A stretch of DNA of 12,549 nt from Candidatus Thermokryptus sp. (GCA_028276305.1 JAPYWO010000008.1:1-12549); one strand, 5' to 3'. Numbered from the stretch's first letter, positions 1-7,930 are shown. Numbers and translations are program-made. Notes: generated by a model from the letters alone, not told the origin.

Positions 1-2
1 TA

Positions 3-152
3 ATTTATGAGGTTAAGCAGTTGCGTGTTGGCGTTGTTTCTGTTGCATTGATTTTGGTTGTTTTAAGTTTCATGTTGCTTTATTATAATTATGAGTTTTC
101 GTCCTTTGCATATTTGAAGTTTTTTCTTAACATTTTGAATAGCACAAAATAA
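3..152 (+). CDS. C-terminal fragment of an unidentified membrane protein
   Basis: This frame is open from the window edge to a TAA stop at 150-152 and gives about 49 residues; the other two forward frames hit stops within the first 10 bases. The fragment has a short charged stretch (EVKQLR), then one strongly hydrophobic segment of about 20 residues (roughly VGVVSVALILVVLSFMLLYY), then a short tail rich in Phe, Leu and Asn ending NSTK. That reads as the last transmembrane helix of a membrane protein whose start lies outside the window. No family can be named from so little. It lies 22 nt before smc on the same strand, with no terminator hairpin visible between them, so it may be the gene upstream of smc in the same transcript. 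Calling it coding rests only on the open frame and the plausible membrane composition. Confidence 0.5.
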   Translation: MYEVKQLRVGVVSVALILVVLSFMLLYYNYEFSSFAYLKFFLNILNSTK

Positions 153-174
153 AAAGAAAAACTTATGGGGTTAG

Positions 175-3100
175 ATGTATCTATCACGGCTTGAGATATT
201 TGGTTTTAAATCTTTTGCTCAAAAGGTTGAGTTGAAATTTAACGGTGGTATAACTGCTATAGTTGGACCAAACGGCTGTGGCAAGACAAACATAGTTGAT
301 GCGATAAGGTGGGTGCTTGGCGAACAAAGGACGAGCGTGTTAAGGAGCGACAAGATGGAAGATGTTATCTTTAACGGCACTAAATTTAGAAAACCGCTCG
401 GTATGGCTGAGGTCTCAATTACAATTCAAAACACCAAGGGAATACTCCCGATGGAATACTCAGAGGTGACGATAACGAGGCGCCTTTTCAGATCTGGGGA
501 AAGCGAGTATTTGATCAACAAGGTCCCTTGTAGGTTAAAAGATATAATTGACCTTTTTGCTGACACTGGCATGGGAGCAAACGCTTACTCTGTCATTGAG
601 TTGAAGATGATTGAGGCGCTGTTGAGTGAGAAAGCTGAGGAAAGAAGAAAACTTTTTGAGGAAGCAGCGGGCGTGACGAAATATAAACAGAGAAGAAAAA
701 TAACTTACCGAAAACTTGAGGATGTTAAAAATGACCTTTCAAGGATAAATGATATAATCCGCGAAGTTCAAAAAAATGTGACTTCGCTTGAAAGGCAAGC
801 CAAAAAAGCTGAAAAATACAATCAAATAGCGGAGGAATTAAAAGCTAAGGAAATTGAACTACTTGAGCGGGAGTTTTCTGAATTAAAGAGAAATTTGATT
901 TACCTTGAAGAGACATTGGAAATTGAAAAAAATAAAAGATATGATGTTGGAACATCATTGAATCAAGGCGAACAACTTCTTGATGTTTTAAAAGGCGAAT
1001 TGAGAACGCTTGAGCTTCAAATTGATGAGATATATTCAAAGATTGAGAGTAAGACAAAAGAGTTAAATTCAACCGAGCAGGAAATAGCTCTTTTGAGGGA
1101 AAGAAGGAAGTCAGCAATTGAAAGGATTGAAAAAATATCAAATGAGAAAACAGAACTTCAACAACAACTTTACGATCTGAATCAGCTCCTTGTTGAGAAA
1201 AAGTTAAACCTTGAGGCTATTTTATCCGAGAAGGAGAAATTACAATCCCAGTTTTATGAAAGGAAAAGAGCGCTTGATGAACTCACAAAGTTGGTTGATG
1301 AGAAAAGAACAGGGTTGAAGCAGTTAAATGAGATGTTGATTGAAAAAATAAGCTCTATTTCCTTGAAGAGGAATGATATTGAAAAGATGAAGGCGAGAAT
1401 GGAAAACTTAAAGGGGCGACTTGAAGTTTTGAGCGCTGAGAAGACCTCGTATGAAAATGAGGCGAGGTCCGCTGAAGAAGAGTTGAACTTACTTCTTGAG
1501 AAAAAAGCATTCCTTTTAAATGAGCTTGCAAATGCGGAGAGGATACTCAAAGAAAAAGAAAACCTTCGGGATAAGTTAAGGATTGAAGTTGAGGAACTTC
1601 AAAAGAAATCTTTCGCTGTCCAGAATGAAATAGGGAAGAGAATTTCAAAGATTGATTTCTTGAGGGACTTGATTGAGAAACATGTTGATTTGTCGGAAGG
1701 AGCTCAGTTTCTCGTTCAAAATTATAATTCAAACTTTAAGAGTGTTTCTGATGTAATTGATGTTGATCCGCAGTTTTCATCCGCGATTGAATCAGCGCTT
1801 GGTGAATCGGCTGGTTATCTTATAGTTGACACCGTTGACGAAGCTGAAAAGGCGATTGAGATTTTAAAGGCGCAAAATAAGAGCAAGGTTACATTCATAT
1901 GCCTTGAAAAAATCCCTGAAAATTATGCTTCTAATTTCCCAGTAAATGGAGATGGTATCATTGGATGGGCAAGTGAAACAGTGCTGTGTGATAAAAAATT
2001 TAAAAAGGTTATTGATTTACTGCTTGACGATTTCCTTTTGGTCAAGGATAAGCAAAGTGCGATAAATGCTTTGAGAAAGTACGGGAGCATTAAATGTGTT
2101 ACGCTTGATGGGGAAATTTTCACAGATGAGGGTTTGATAAAGGGAGGTAGCACAAATGGCTCAACGCAGAGTGTAATAGGTAAGCGAAGACAAATTGAAA
2201 TTCTTGAAGGTGAAGTCGCAAAACTTAAAAAAGAACTTTCAAGCATTCAATCTGAAATAGAACATAAAAGCCGTGAGCTTGAGGTGATAAATTTGAAAGA
2301 ATTATACGATGCCATCAGGGAAATTCAGGGTGCTGTTTCAGAGGTTGAAAAACTCATAAGTCAGGCAGAATACAAGAAAGAAAGGGCGAGGAAAAGCATT
2401 GATGAAATTGAGAGGGAAAGAGACGAACTTGAAAGGGAAATTAATTCAGTTGCTGATGTTTTGTCTAAGCTTGAACCTGAAATTGGAGCTCTTGAAAGGG
2501 AAAAGGAGGAGATTGAATATAATCTTTCTTCCGCAACTGCTGAGTTTGAGGAGTTAGAGAGAAATTGGAGCGAGAAGGCGGAGGAGATTTCAGAACTTAA
2601 CATAAAGCTCATCTCAATTGAAAATGAGGAAAAGAACATTGAACTTGAGATAAAACGGATAAAGGAGGATATATTTAAAATATCAAAGCGGATAAACGAT
2701 TATGAAGTGGAAAGCGATGCGAATAAAGCTCGCATTGAGGAGATAGATTTGAATCTTTCTGAACTTGGAGAAAAACTTTCATCTCTTGAAAGCGAGGTAA
2801 CTTCGCTTCGTGGACGATTGAAGGAGATTCAGCAATTACACAGCGATAAATTAGTTGAAATTCAAACGCTTGAGATGAAAATAAAGGAAGAGAGGGCAAA
2901 ATATGAAGAATATATCAGCGCTATGCATGACCTTGAGATGAAGATAAATGAGATTAAACTTAGGATGGAAAACCTGAAAAATAAGGCGATGGAGGAATAT
3001 CAAGTTGAGATTGGTTTCAAGGAGTTTCAAGATGATAAAACATTTAACATTGCTTTGTTGAGAGAGGAGGTTGAGGATTTAAAAGCGAAGCTGAAAGCGC

Positions 3101-3726
3101 TTGGACCTGTGAATTTGCTTGCCTTTGAGGACTATCAAGAGGAAAAGAAACGGCTTGAATTTTTAATTTCACAGAGGGATGATCTCATTGAATCCGAGAA
3201 GACATTGACGGAAACAATTGATGAGATTAACACAACAGCACAGAAGAAGTTCCTTGAGACATTTGAGAGGATAAAAGAGAATTTCAAGAAGACATTTGCG
3301 ACCCTGTTTGGTCCAGACAGCGAAGCGGATATCAAGCTTGTTCCAGATGAAGATGGGAAAGTTGACCCGCTTGAATCAAGGATTGAGATAATGGCTAAGC
3401 CAAAAGGGAAGAGGTTGCAATCAATAGACCTTCTCTCAGCTGGTGAAAAAACTCTTACCGCTATAGCCCTTTTGTTTTCAATTTATCTTGTTAAACCAAG
3501 TCCATTTTGCGTCCTTGATGAAGTTGATGCGCCTCTTGATGATGCGAATATTGAGAGATTTATAAATCTTCTCAAAAGTTTCTCAAACGATACCCAGTTT
3601 ATTATAGTCACTCATAATAAAAAGACGATGGAGGCAGCTGATACTCTTTACGGAGTCACAATGGAAGAGGAAGGCGTTTCAAAAATTGTGTCTGTGAAAT
3701 TCAAACAAGAAATTGAGGAGAGATGA
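175..3726 (+). CDS. smc: Chromosome segregation protein SMC
   Basis: This is a full-length bacterial SMC ATPase of 1183 residues, close to the roughly 1190 usual for the family. SMC forms a homodimeric ring that, with ScpA and ScpB in most bacteria, compacts and segregates the chromosome. The N-terminal half-head carries Walker A (GPNGCGKTN, residues 31-39) and the conserved LRSDKMEDVIFNG stretch. A long Glu/Lys-rich coiled coil follows (about 165-500), then the hinge (about 503-665, ending in TDEGLIKGG at 650-658), and a return coiled coil to about 1010. The C-terminal half-head has the ABC signature LLSAGEK (1086-1092), Walker B with catalytic Glu FCVLDEVDAPLD (1111-1122, E1116) and the switch His in THNKKTME (H1147). 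The signature has Ala where LSGGE is usual. The first ATG gives the expected N-terminus (YLSRLEIFGFKSF). The ribosome binding site is weak (GGGG at 167-170). The stop overlaps the next start as ATGA. No scpA or scpB is present. Confidence 0.98.
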   Translation: MYLSRLEIFGFKSFAQKVELKFNGGITAIVGPNGCGKTNIVDAIRWVLGEQRTSVLRSDKMEDVIFNGTKFRKPLGMAEVSITIQNTKGILPMEYSEVTITRRLFRSGESEYLINKVPCRLKDIIDLFADTGMGANAYSVIELKMIEALLSEKAEERRKLFEEAAGVTKYKQRRKITYRKLEDVKNDLSRINDIIREVQKNVTSLERQAKKAEKYNQIAEELKAKEIELLEREFSELKRNLIYLEETLEIEKNKRYDVGTSLNQGEQLLDVLKGELRTLELQIDEIYSKIESKTKELNSTEQEIALLRERRKSAIERIEKISNEKTELQQQLYDLNQLLVEKKLNLEAILSEKEKLQSQFYERKRALDELTKLVDEKRTGLKQLNEMLIEKISSISLKRNDIEKMKARMENLKGRLEVLSAEKTSYENEARSAEEELNLLLEKKAFLLNELANAERILKEKENLRDKLRIEVEELQKKSFAVQNEIGKRISKIDFLRDLIEKHVDLSEGAQFLVQNYNSNFKSVSDVIDVDPQFSSAIESALGESAGYLIVDTVDEAEKAIEILKAQNKSKVTFICLEKIPENYASNFPVNGDGIIGWASETVLCDKKFKKVIDLLLDDFLLVKDKQSAINALRKYGSIKCVTLDGEIFTDEGLIKGGSTNGSTQSVIGKRRQIEILEGEVAKLKKELSSIQSEIEHKSRELEVINLKELYDAIREIQGAVSEVEKLISQAEYKKERARKSIDEIERERDELEREINSVADVLSKLEPEIGALEREKEEIEYNLSSATAEFEELERNWSEKAEEISELNIKLISIENEEKNIELEIKRIKEDIFKISKRINDYEVESDANKARIEEIDLNLSELGEKLSSLESEVTSLRGRLKEIQQLHSDKLVEIQTLEMKIKEERAKYEEYISAMHDLEMKINEIKLRMENLKNKAMEEYQVEIGFKEFQDDKTFNIALLREEVEDLKAKLKALGPVNLLAFEDYQEEKKRLEFLISQRDDLIESEKTLTETIDEINTTAQKKFLETFERIKENFKKTFATLFGPDSEADIKLVPDEDGKVDPLESRIEIMAKPKGKRLQSIDLLSAGEKTLTAIALLFSIYLVKPSPFCVLDEVDAPLDDANIERFINLLKSFSNDTQFIIVTHNKKTMEAADTLYGVTMEEEGVSKIVSVKFKQEIEER

Positions 3727-4433
3727 AAATAAAAGTATTTTGTGATTTTGATGGAACGATAACGAAAAAAGATGTTGGGGATTTGTTTTTTGAAACATTC
3801 GGGGATAGAAAATTTTATCAGCGACTCGTTGAACGCTGGCGTGATTATGAGATATCTTCTAAAGAGATGTGGGAAGAGATAGCCAAAAAGGTCAATGTCA
3901 ACGAAATTGAAGCTGTTGAATTGATAAATTCACAAGAGATTGACCCGTATTTCGTTGATTTCGTTAAATTTTGCAAAGATAACGGGATAGAGATTTTCAT
4001 TCTAAGCGATGGTTTTGATTTTTATATCTCAAGGATACTTGAAAAATACGGTTTATCTGAATTGAAGTTTTTCTCAAATAGATTGAGAATTGACGAAGGT
4101 GGGGTAAATCTTGAGTTCCCATACCCCGATTCAGTTTGCAGGATTTGTGCGAATTGTAAGCGAAATCACATGTTAACGCTTTCGGGCGATGATGATGTGA
4201 TTATTTACATTGGGGATGGCTATTCGGATAGATGCCCAGCTGAATATGCGGATGTAGTTTTCGGAAAGAAGGAATTGTTAAAATTTTGTCGTGAGAAAAA
4301 TATCCCTGTTTATGAGTTTGAGACATTTAAGGATGTCATTGAGCAGTTTCAACGCTTCATAAGTGGGAGGAAGAAATTGAGAAAGAGGTGGAGGGCTGAA
4401 TTGAAAAGGCGAGAGGTTTTCATGAGAGAATAA
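3723..4433 (+). CDS. MtnX-like HAD-IB family phosphatase
   Basis: This is a 236-residue haloacid dehalogenase phosphatase. Motif I is DFDGT (D8 nucleophile, D10 acid/base), motif II is the Ser of LSDGFDF (S95), a Lys follows the cysteine cluster (K146), and motif IV is GDGYSD (D165, D169 for Mg2+). The arrangement resembles MtnX, the methionine-salvage enzyme that dephosphorylates 2-hydroxy-3-keto-5-methylthiopentenyl-1-phosphate. Phosphoserine-phosphatase-like relatives look similar, and no methionine-salvage gene is nearby, so the substrate is open. A CxxCxxC cluster (C139, C142, C145) sits where MtnX proteins also carry cysteines and may bind a metal. The last 20 or so residues are strongly basic (RKKLRKRWRAELKRR). 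The start overlaps the smc stop by 4 nt (ATGA), with GAGGAG at 3715-3720 as a ribosome binding site, so translation is probably coupled to smc. Fold and enzyme class are firm; specificity is not. Confidence 0.85.
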   Translation: MKIKVFCDFDGTITKKDVGDLFFETFGDRKFYQRLVERWRDYEISSKEMWEEIAKKVNVNEIEAVELINSQEIDPYFVDFVKFCKDNGIEIFILSDGFDFYISRILEKYGLSELKFFSNRLRIDEGGVNLEFPYPDSVCRICANCKRNHMLTLSGDDDVIIYIGDGYSDRCPAEYADVVFGKKELLKFCREKNIPVYEFETFKDVIEQFQRFISGRKKLRKRWRAELKRREVFMRE

Positions 4434-4436
4434 AAA

Positions 4437-4440
4437 GAGG
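4437..4440 (+). promoter_or_regulatory. Shine-Dalgarno that supports the GTG start of the methyltransferase gene
   Basis: GAGG, inside AAAGAGGA, lies 7 nt before the GTG at 4448 in the 14-nt gap after the phosphatase stop. This spacing is normal and is the main reason to accept GTG as the start. The first in-frame ATG lies well inside the protein and would remove the first membrane segment. Confidence 0.7.
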
Positions 4441-4447
4441 ATAGATC

Positions 4448-5032
4448 GTGTCGGGTGATTTCAGACAAAAAATTTTCTCATACCGAAGTTATACGCCAAT
4501 ACCCTTTTTAATCGTTATGCTCATATTTGCGAAGCCAACCCTTTGGAGCTTGTTGATAGGTTTTTTAATTGCGCTTGTCGGTGAGTTGATAAGATTTTGG
4601 GGCGTTGGATATGCTGGTGGTGAAACGAGGACGACCGGACCAGTTGGCGGAAGTAAGCTCGTGACAAATGGACCCTACGCATATGTCAGAAACCCTTTGT
4701 ATTTGGGAAATATGTTGATGTACCTTGGTTTTGGTGTTATGTCAATGGCTTTGTTTCCATATTTTCAAATCATCGGTTTGATTTATTTTTTCGTCCAGTA
4801 TTATCTCATTGTTACGCTTGAGGAAGATTATCTAAGTAGAGCTTTCCCCGATGAATATGCGTTGTACATAAAGCATGTCCCGAGGTTTATACCGAGGTTG
4901 AAAAGGTATGAGTTCGCTTCAAATTTTAAATTTGACATCAAAGAAGCGTTAAGGTCGGAGAAAAGGACTTTGCAAGCATTTCTTCTTGTAGTTGCCTTGA
5001 ACATTTTGATTTTCATTTTCAAAACAAGCTGA
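4448..5032 (+). CDS. ICMT-family membrane methyltransferase, candidate lipid A phosphate methyltransferase
   Basis: This 194-residue integral membrane protein belongs to the isoprenylcysteine carboxyl methyltransferase (ICMT/PEMT-like) family, whose members transfer a methyl group from S-adenosylmethionine to a lipid or lipidated substrate at the membrane. Hydrophobic segments lie at about 16-52 (probably two helices), about 84-122 (probably two) and about 175-191. The family signature is plain: NGPYAYVRNPLYLGN (74-88), then EEDYL (125-129) and FPDEYALYIKHVPRFIPR (133-150), which form the cofactor and catalytic region. Prenylated-protein methylation is unlikely in bacteria. The gene lies 17 nt before lpxB and in line with lpxK, and the Leptospira enzyme LmtA of this family methylates the lipid A 1-phosphate. 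I therefore infer a lipid A or other envelope-lipid substrate. Translation starts at GTG. An alternative is a generic phospholipid N-methyltransferase-like enzyme. Family is sure; substrate is inference from context. Confidence 0.85.
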   Translation: MSGDFRQKIFSYRSYTPIPFLIVMLIFAKPTLWSLLIGFLIALVGELIRFWGVGYAGGETRTTGPVGGSKLVTNGPYAYVRNPLYLGNMLMYLGFGVMSMALFPYFQIIGLIYFFVQYYLIVTLEEDYLSRAFPDEYALYIKHVPRFIPRLKRYEFASNFKFDIKEALRSEKRTLQAFLLVVALNILIFIFKTS

Positions 5033-5049
5033 AGTTTATATTTGTCCAA

Positions 5050-6201
5050 ATGGTGAAGAAATTAATGGTTATAGCTGGGGAAGCATCTGGGGACCTACAC
5101 GCAAGTAAAGTGATATGTGCGCTTAAGAGATTGAACCCGGAGATTGAAGTTTTCGGGGTTGGCGGTGAAAAGATGAAAAGGTGTGGAGTTGAGCTCATTT
5201 ATGATATATCCGAGATAGCGGTGATTGGCTTTGTTGATGTGTTTAAAGGTTATGTTAAGTTCATTGAGCTTAAAAATTTGTGTGAATCGGCTCTGGTTGA
5301 GCGAAAGCCAAATGGTGTTCTTCTTGTTGATTATCCTGGGTTCAATTTAAGATTTGCGAGGTTTGCGAAAAAGAACGGAGTGAAAGTTTTTTATTATATA
5401 GCACCTCAAGTTTGGGCGTGGGGAAGGGGAAGAATAAAGGTGTTAAAAAAGTTCGTTGATAAACTTTTCGTGATTTTTAAATTTGAGGAAAGTTTCTTTG
5501 AAAGTTATGGCGTTGAAGCTGAGTTCGTGGGGCATCCACTTCTTGAAGATATAGCTAAAGTAGAGAACCTTGATGTTGATTTTCTACTTTCAAAATATGG
5601 GATTGAACCCAACAAAGAGGTCATATCTTTTTTCCCAGGGAGTAGGATCGGAGAAATAAGGTTGATGTTTAAGACGATGCTTGAAGTTGGGAAAATTTTG
5701 AGGGAAAAGTTTGGGGTTGAGGTCGTTTTCAGCAGAGCTAAGACGATTAGTGAAGATGAGTTTTTTAAAATCGGAGGCGAAGATGTTAAGTTTTTTAAGT
5801 TTGTTGATGATCCGCATGCTTTGCTTAAGATGTCAAAGGTTGCTGTCGTAAAAAGTGGAACTACATCTCTTGAAGCGGGGATTCTTGGGATTCCCATGGT
5901 GGTTTGTTATAAGACATCGGCTTTGAATTATTTTATCGGGAAGTTGCTTGTGAAAAGGGATGTAATTGAAAGCATCGCACTTCCGAATATAGTTCTCGGA
6001 AAAAGAGTTGTTCCTGAACTTATTCAAAATGATTTCACAGTTCAAAGGGTTTTTGAGCTCGTCAAAAGATATCTTGAGGACGAGAAATTTTTTAATGATG
6101 TGAGGAATGAGCTTTTAAAGATAAAGGAAATCCTTAAGTTTGATTTCGGATATAAAACGACATCCGAGATTGTGGCTGAAAAAATCCTTTCTATGTTATG
6201 A
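5050..6201 (+). CDS. lpxB: Lipid-A-disaccharide synthase LpxB
   Basis: LpxB is a peripheral inner-membrane GT-B glycosyltransferase (family GT19) that condenses UDP-2,3-diacylglucosamine with lipid X to give the beta-1,6-linked disaccharide 1-phosphate of lipid A. The protein is 383 residues, the usual size. Family motifs in order are AGEASGD (9-15), VDYPGFNL (93-100), the IAPQVWAW stretch (117-124), FVGHPL (159-164), PGSR (196-199) and SGTTSLE (269-275), the last being the nucleotide-sugar binding region of the C-terminal half. No key motif is missing. The ATG at 5050 gives the usual short lead-in (MVKKLMVIAGEASGD); an ATG at 5065 is possible but would shorten the first beta strand. No clear Shine-Dalgarno precedes it, so it may rely on coupling to the gene 17 nt upstream. 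Its stop overlaps lpxK as ATGA, which pairs two consecutive enzymes of the pathway. Confidence 0.97.
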   Translation: MVKKLMVIAGEASGDLHASKVICALKRLNPEIEVFGVGGEKMKRCGVELIYDISEIAVIGFVDVFKGYVKFIELKNLCESALVERKPNGVLLVDYPGFNLRFARFAKKNGVKVFYYIAPQVWAWGRGRIKVLKKFVDKLFVIFKFEESFFESYGVEAEFVGHPLLEDIAKVENLDVDFLLSKYGIEPNKEVISFFPGSRIGEIRLMFKTMLEVGKILREKFGVEVVFSRAKTISEDEFFKIGGEDVKFFKFVDDPHALLKMSKVAVVKSGTTSLEAGILGIPMVVCYKTSALNYFIGKLLVKRDVIESIALPNIVLGKRVVPELIQNDFTVQRVFELVKRYLEDEKFFNDVRNELLKIKEILKFDFGYKTTSEIVAEKILSML

Positions 6202-7250
6202 CAATAGCAGGGATAAAAATCTGGCGCAGATTGAGGTTTTTGCTTTTACCTTTTTCGCTGATTTACTGGTTGGTTGTTTCGCTAAGAAATTTGTTTTATG
6301 ATTTCGGCATATTTCGGATAAAGACGCTTCCAAGACCAGTTATATCTGTTGGGAACATCACTGCTGGTGGGACTGGAAAAACGCCGATGGTTGAATGGAT
6401 TGCGAAATTTCTAAGTCAAATGGGGAAAAAAGTTGCGATTTTGAGCAGAGGGTATGGCAGAAGGACTAAAGGTTTTGTGCTTGTAAGTGATGGAAAGAAG
6501 ATTTTTTCAGAAGCGGATGAATGTGGGGATGAACCGTTTCAGATGGCTTTAAAATCTGTTGAGAATGGATTGAATTGGGTAATTGCTGTTTGTGAAGATA
6601 GATTTGAAGCTGGAAGAAAACTATTGGAAAAATCTGAAATTGATGTTTTCATACTTGATGATGCCTTTCAAAGAAGGGACATAAATCGCGATGTTGATAT
6701 TTTGCTGGTTGATGATGAATCTGTGAAGGAATTTTTAATCCCGGCTGGTTTGAAGCGGGAGCCGATGAGTTCGCTGAAAAGAGCCGATGTGGTTTGTGTC
6801 CAAGGTTTAGAGGGATGGAGGGTGCTTGAAAGATATATTAGAGATGAAAATGTTGTGAGATGCGTTTTCGTATATAAACTTCTTGAAATACGGAAATTTT
6901 TTGATTATATTTTACTTGAAAAGCCATTTGAAGGTAAAAAAGTCGTCGCTTTTTCAGGAATAGGAAAACACAAAAATTTTTTAAAACTATTGAAAGATAA
7001 TAAATTTTTGGTTCTAAAGGATTTTGAGTTTCCCGACCATTACAGGTATGGCAGGGATGACATTAAGGAAATAATAAGGCAAATGGAGTTGGTTGGTGCT
7101 GAAATTGTTTTGACGACTGAGAAAGATTATGCGAGATTGTATGAAATGAAGGATTTAAAAGATTTTCCTTTTTTTTATTCTGTCATTGAGGTTGAGTTCT
7201 ACAGTGGGGGAGAGGAATTAAAACAAAAAATTTTGGGGTTGGTGGGATGA
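6198..7250 (+). CDS. lpxK: Tetraacyldisaccharide 4'-kinase LpxK
   Basis: LpxK phosphorylates the 4' position of the tetraacyl disaccharide 1-phosphate produced by LpxB, giving lipid IVA, using ATP at the inner face of the cytoplasmic membrane. The protein is 350 residues, normal for the family. A hydrophobic N-terminal segment (about 14-33) fits membrane anchoring. The P-loop is GNITAGGTGKTP (52-63), followed by LSRGYGRR, the GDEP motif (110-113), CEDRFEAG, LDDAFQRR (153-160, DDAFQ instead of the proteobacterial DDGFQ), IPAGLKREP, and FPDHY (278-282) with the conserved Asp-His pair. All expected active-site elements are present. The start overlaps the lpxB stop by 4 nt with no good Shine-Dalgarno, so translational coupling to lpxB is likely. 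Its own stop overlaps the next gene in the same way. Confidence 0.96.
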   Translation: MTIAGIKIWRRLRFLLLPFSLIYWLVVSLRNLFYDFGIFRIKTLPRPVISVGNITAGGTGKTPMVEWIAKFLSQMGKKVAILSRGYGRRTKGFVLVSDGKKIFSEADECGDEPFQMALKSVENGLNWVIAVCEDRFEAGRKLLEKSEIDVFILDDAFQRRDINRDVDILLVDDESVKEFLIPAGLKREPMSSLKRADVVCVQGLEGWRVLERYIRDENVVRCVFVYKLLEIRKFFDYILLEKPFEGKKVVAFSGIGKHKNFLKLLKDNKFLVLKDFEFPDHYRYGRDDIKEIIRQMELVGAEIVLTTEKDYARLYEMKDLKDFPFFYSVIEVEFYSGGEELKQKILGLVG

Positions 7251-7927
7251 TTAAGGTAGGGGTTTCTTATTGCGATAGAAAACTTGAAAATTATTTGAAT
7301 TGGCTCAAAAGGTCACCTGTGGAGGTTGAACCAGTGATTTTATCTTATAAAGAACTTAACTCTGATGATTTGAGAAAATGTGATGGTTTAATTTTAACGG
7401 GCGGTGACGATGTCCACCCTGAATTTTATGGTGAGCCGGAGCGCGAGGGTGACAAATACAACCGTGAAAGGGATTGGTTTGAATTCAAGCTTCTTGACAT
7501 TGCTTTTTCAAAGAATTTACCGATACTCGGGATTTGTCGCGGTTTACAGATAACGAATGTTTATTTGAGGGGGAGTTTGGTTTTTGACATTCAAACTGTT
7601 ATAGGGACAAACCATCGCAAAGATGAGCAAACTGGGGAAGACCGCTTACATGATATTTTCGTAATAGATGGTTCAAAGCTTTACAACATTGTCGGTGAGA
7701 AGAGAGGGACAGTTAACAGCAGTCATCATCAATCGGCTGATAGGATAGGCGAGGGTTTGAGGGTTAATGCGAAGTGCGATGATGGTGTAATAGAGGGTCT
7801 TGAGTGGGAAGGTGATGATAGATTTGTTATGCTTGTGCAATGGCATCCCGAGAGGATGGGAGATATTAACAGCGTGTTTTCAAAAAATTTGCTTCAATCT
7901 TTTATAAGTTCAATTTTGCAAAAATAA
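7247..7927 (+). CDS. Class I glutamine-amidotransferase-like gamma-glutamyl hydrolase (PuuD-like, peptidase C26)
   Basis: This 226-residue cytoplasmic protein has the class I glutamine amidotransferase fold. The catalytic triad is visible: Cys in GICRG (C97) and the His and Glu in QWHPER (H200, E202). The N-terminal LTGGDDVHPEFYGEP motif and the SSHHQ motif point to the gamma-glutamyl-GABA hydrolase subfamily (PuuD, PF07722), which cleaves gamma-glutamyl amide bonds, in the known case releasing GABA during putrescine breakdown. No other putrescine-pathway gene is in the window, so the natural substrate is unknown; hydrolysis of another gamma-glutamyl compound is equally possible. The protein is somewhat shorter than the roughly 250 residues of PuuD. 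The start overlaps the lpxK stop as ATGA, so it is the last gene of the block that includes lpxB and lpxK. No terminator is visible before ppdK. Family assignment is firm; function is not. Confidence 0.85.
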   Translation: MIKVGVSYCDRKLENYLNWLKRSPVEVEPVILSYKELNSDDLRKCDGLILTGGDDVHPEFYGEPEREGDKYNRERDWFEFKLLDIAFSKNLPILGICRGLQITNVYLRGSLVFDIQTVIGTNHRKDEQTGEDRLHDIFVIDGSKLYNIVGEKRGTVNSSHHQSADRIGEGLRVNAKCDDGVIEGLEWEGDDRFVMLVQWHPERMGDINSVFSKNLLQSFISSILQK

Positions 7928-7930
7928 TTT

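Noticed and set aside
1..174. Search for a promoter or riboswitch before smc
   Set aside because: The stretch is mainly the end of an upstream gene; only 22 nt are non-coding and no convincing -10/-35 pair or hairpin was found.
265..291. Cys and Thr in the SMC Walker A motif (GPNGCGKTN instead of GPNGSGKSN)
   Set aside because: As I recall, this variant is common in SMC of the Bacteroidota/Chlorobi group, and Thr is a normal Walker A residue, so it is a lineage marker and not a defect.
4828..5049. A - strand frame spanning the end of the methyltransferase gene and the gap before lpxB
   Set aside because: It is antisense to a well-supported membrane protein gene, matches no family I recognise and has no reasonable ribosome binding site.
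6654..6668. LpxK DDAFQ instead of DDGFQ
   Set aside because: This substitution is typical of FCB-group LpxK as far as I know; all other active-site motifs are intact.
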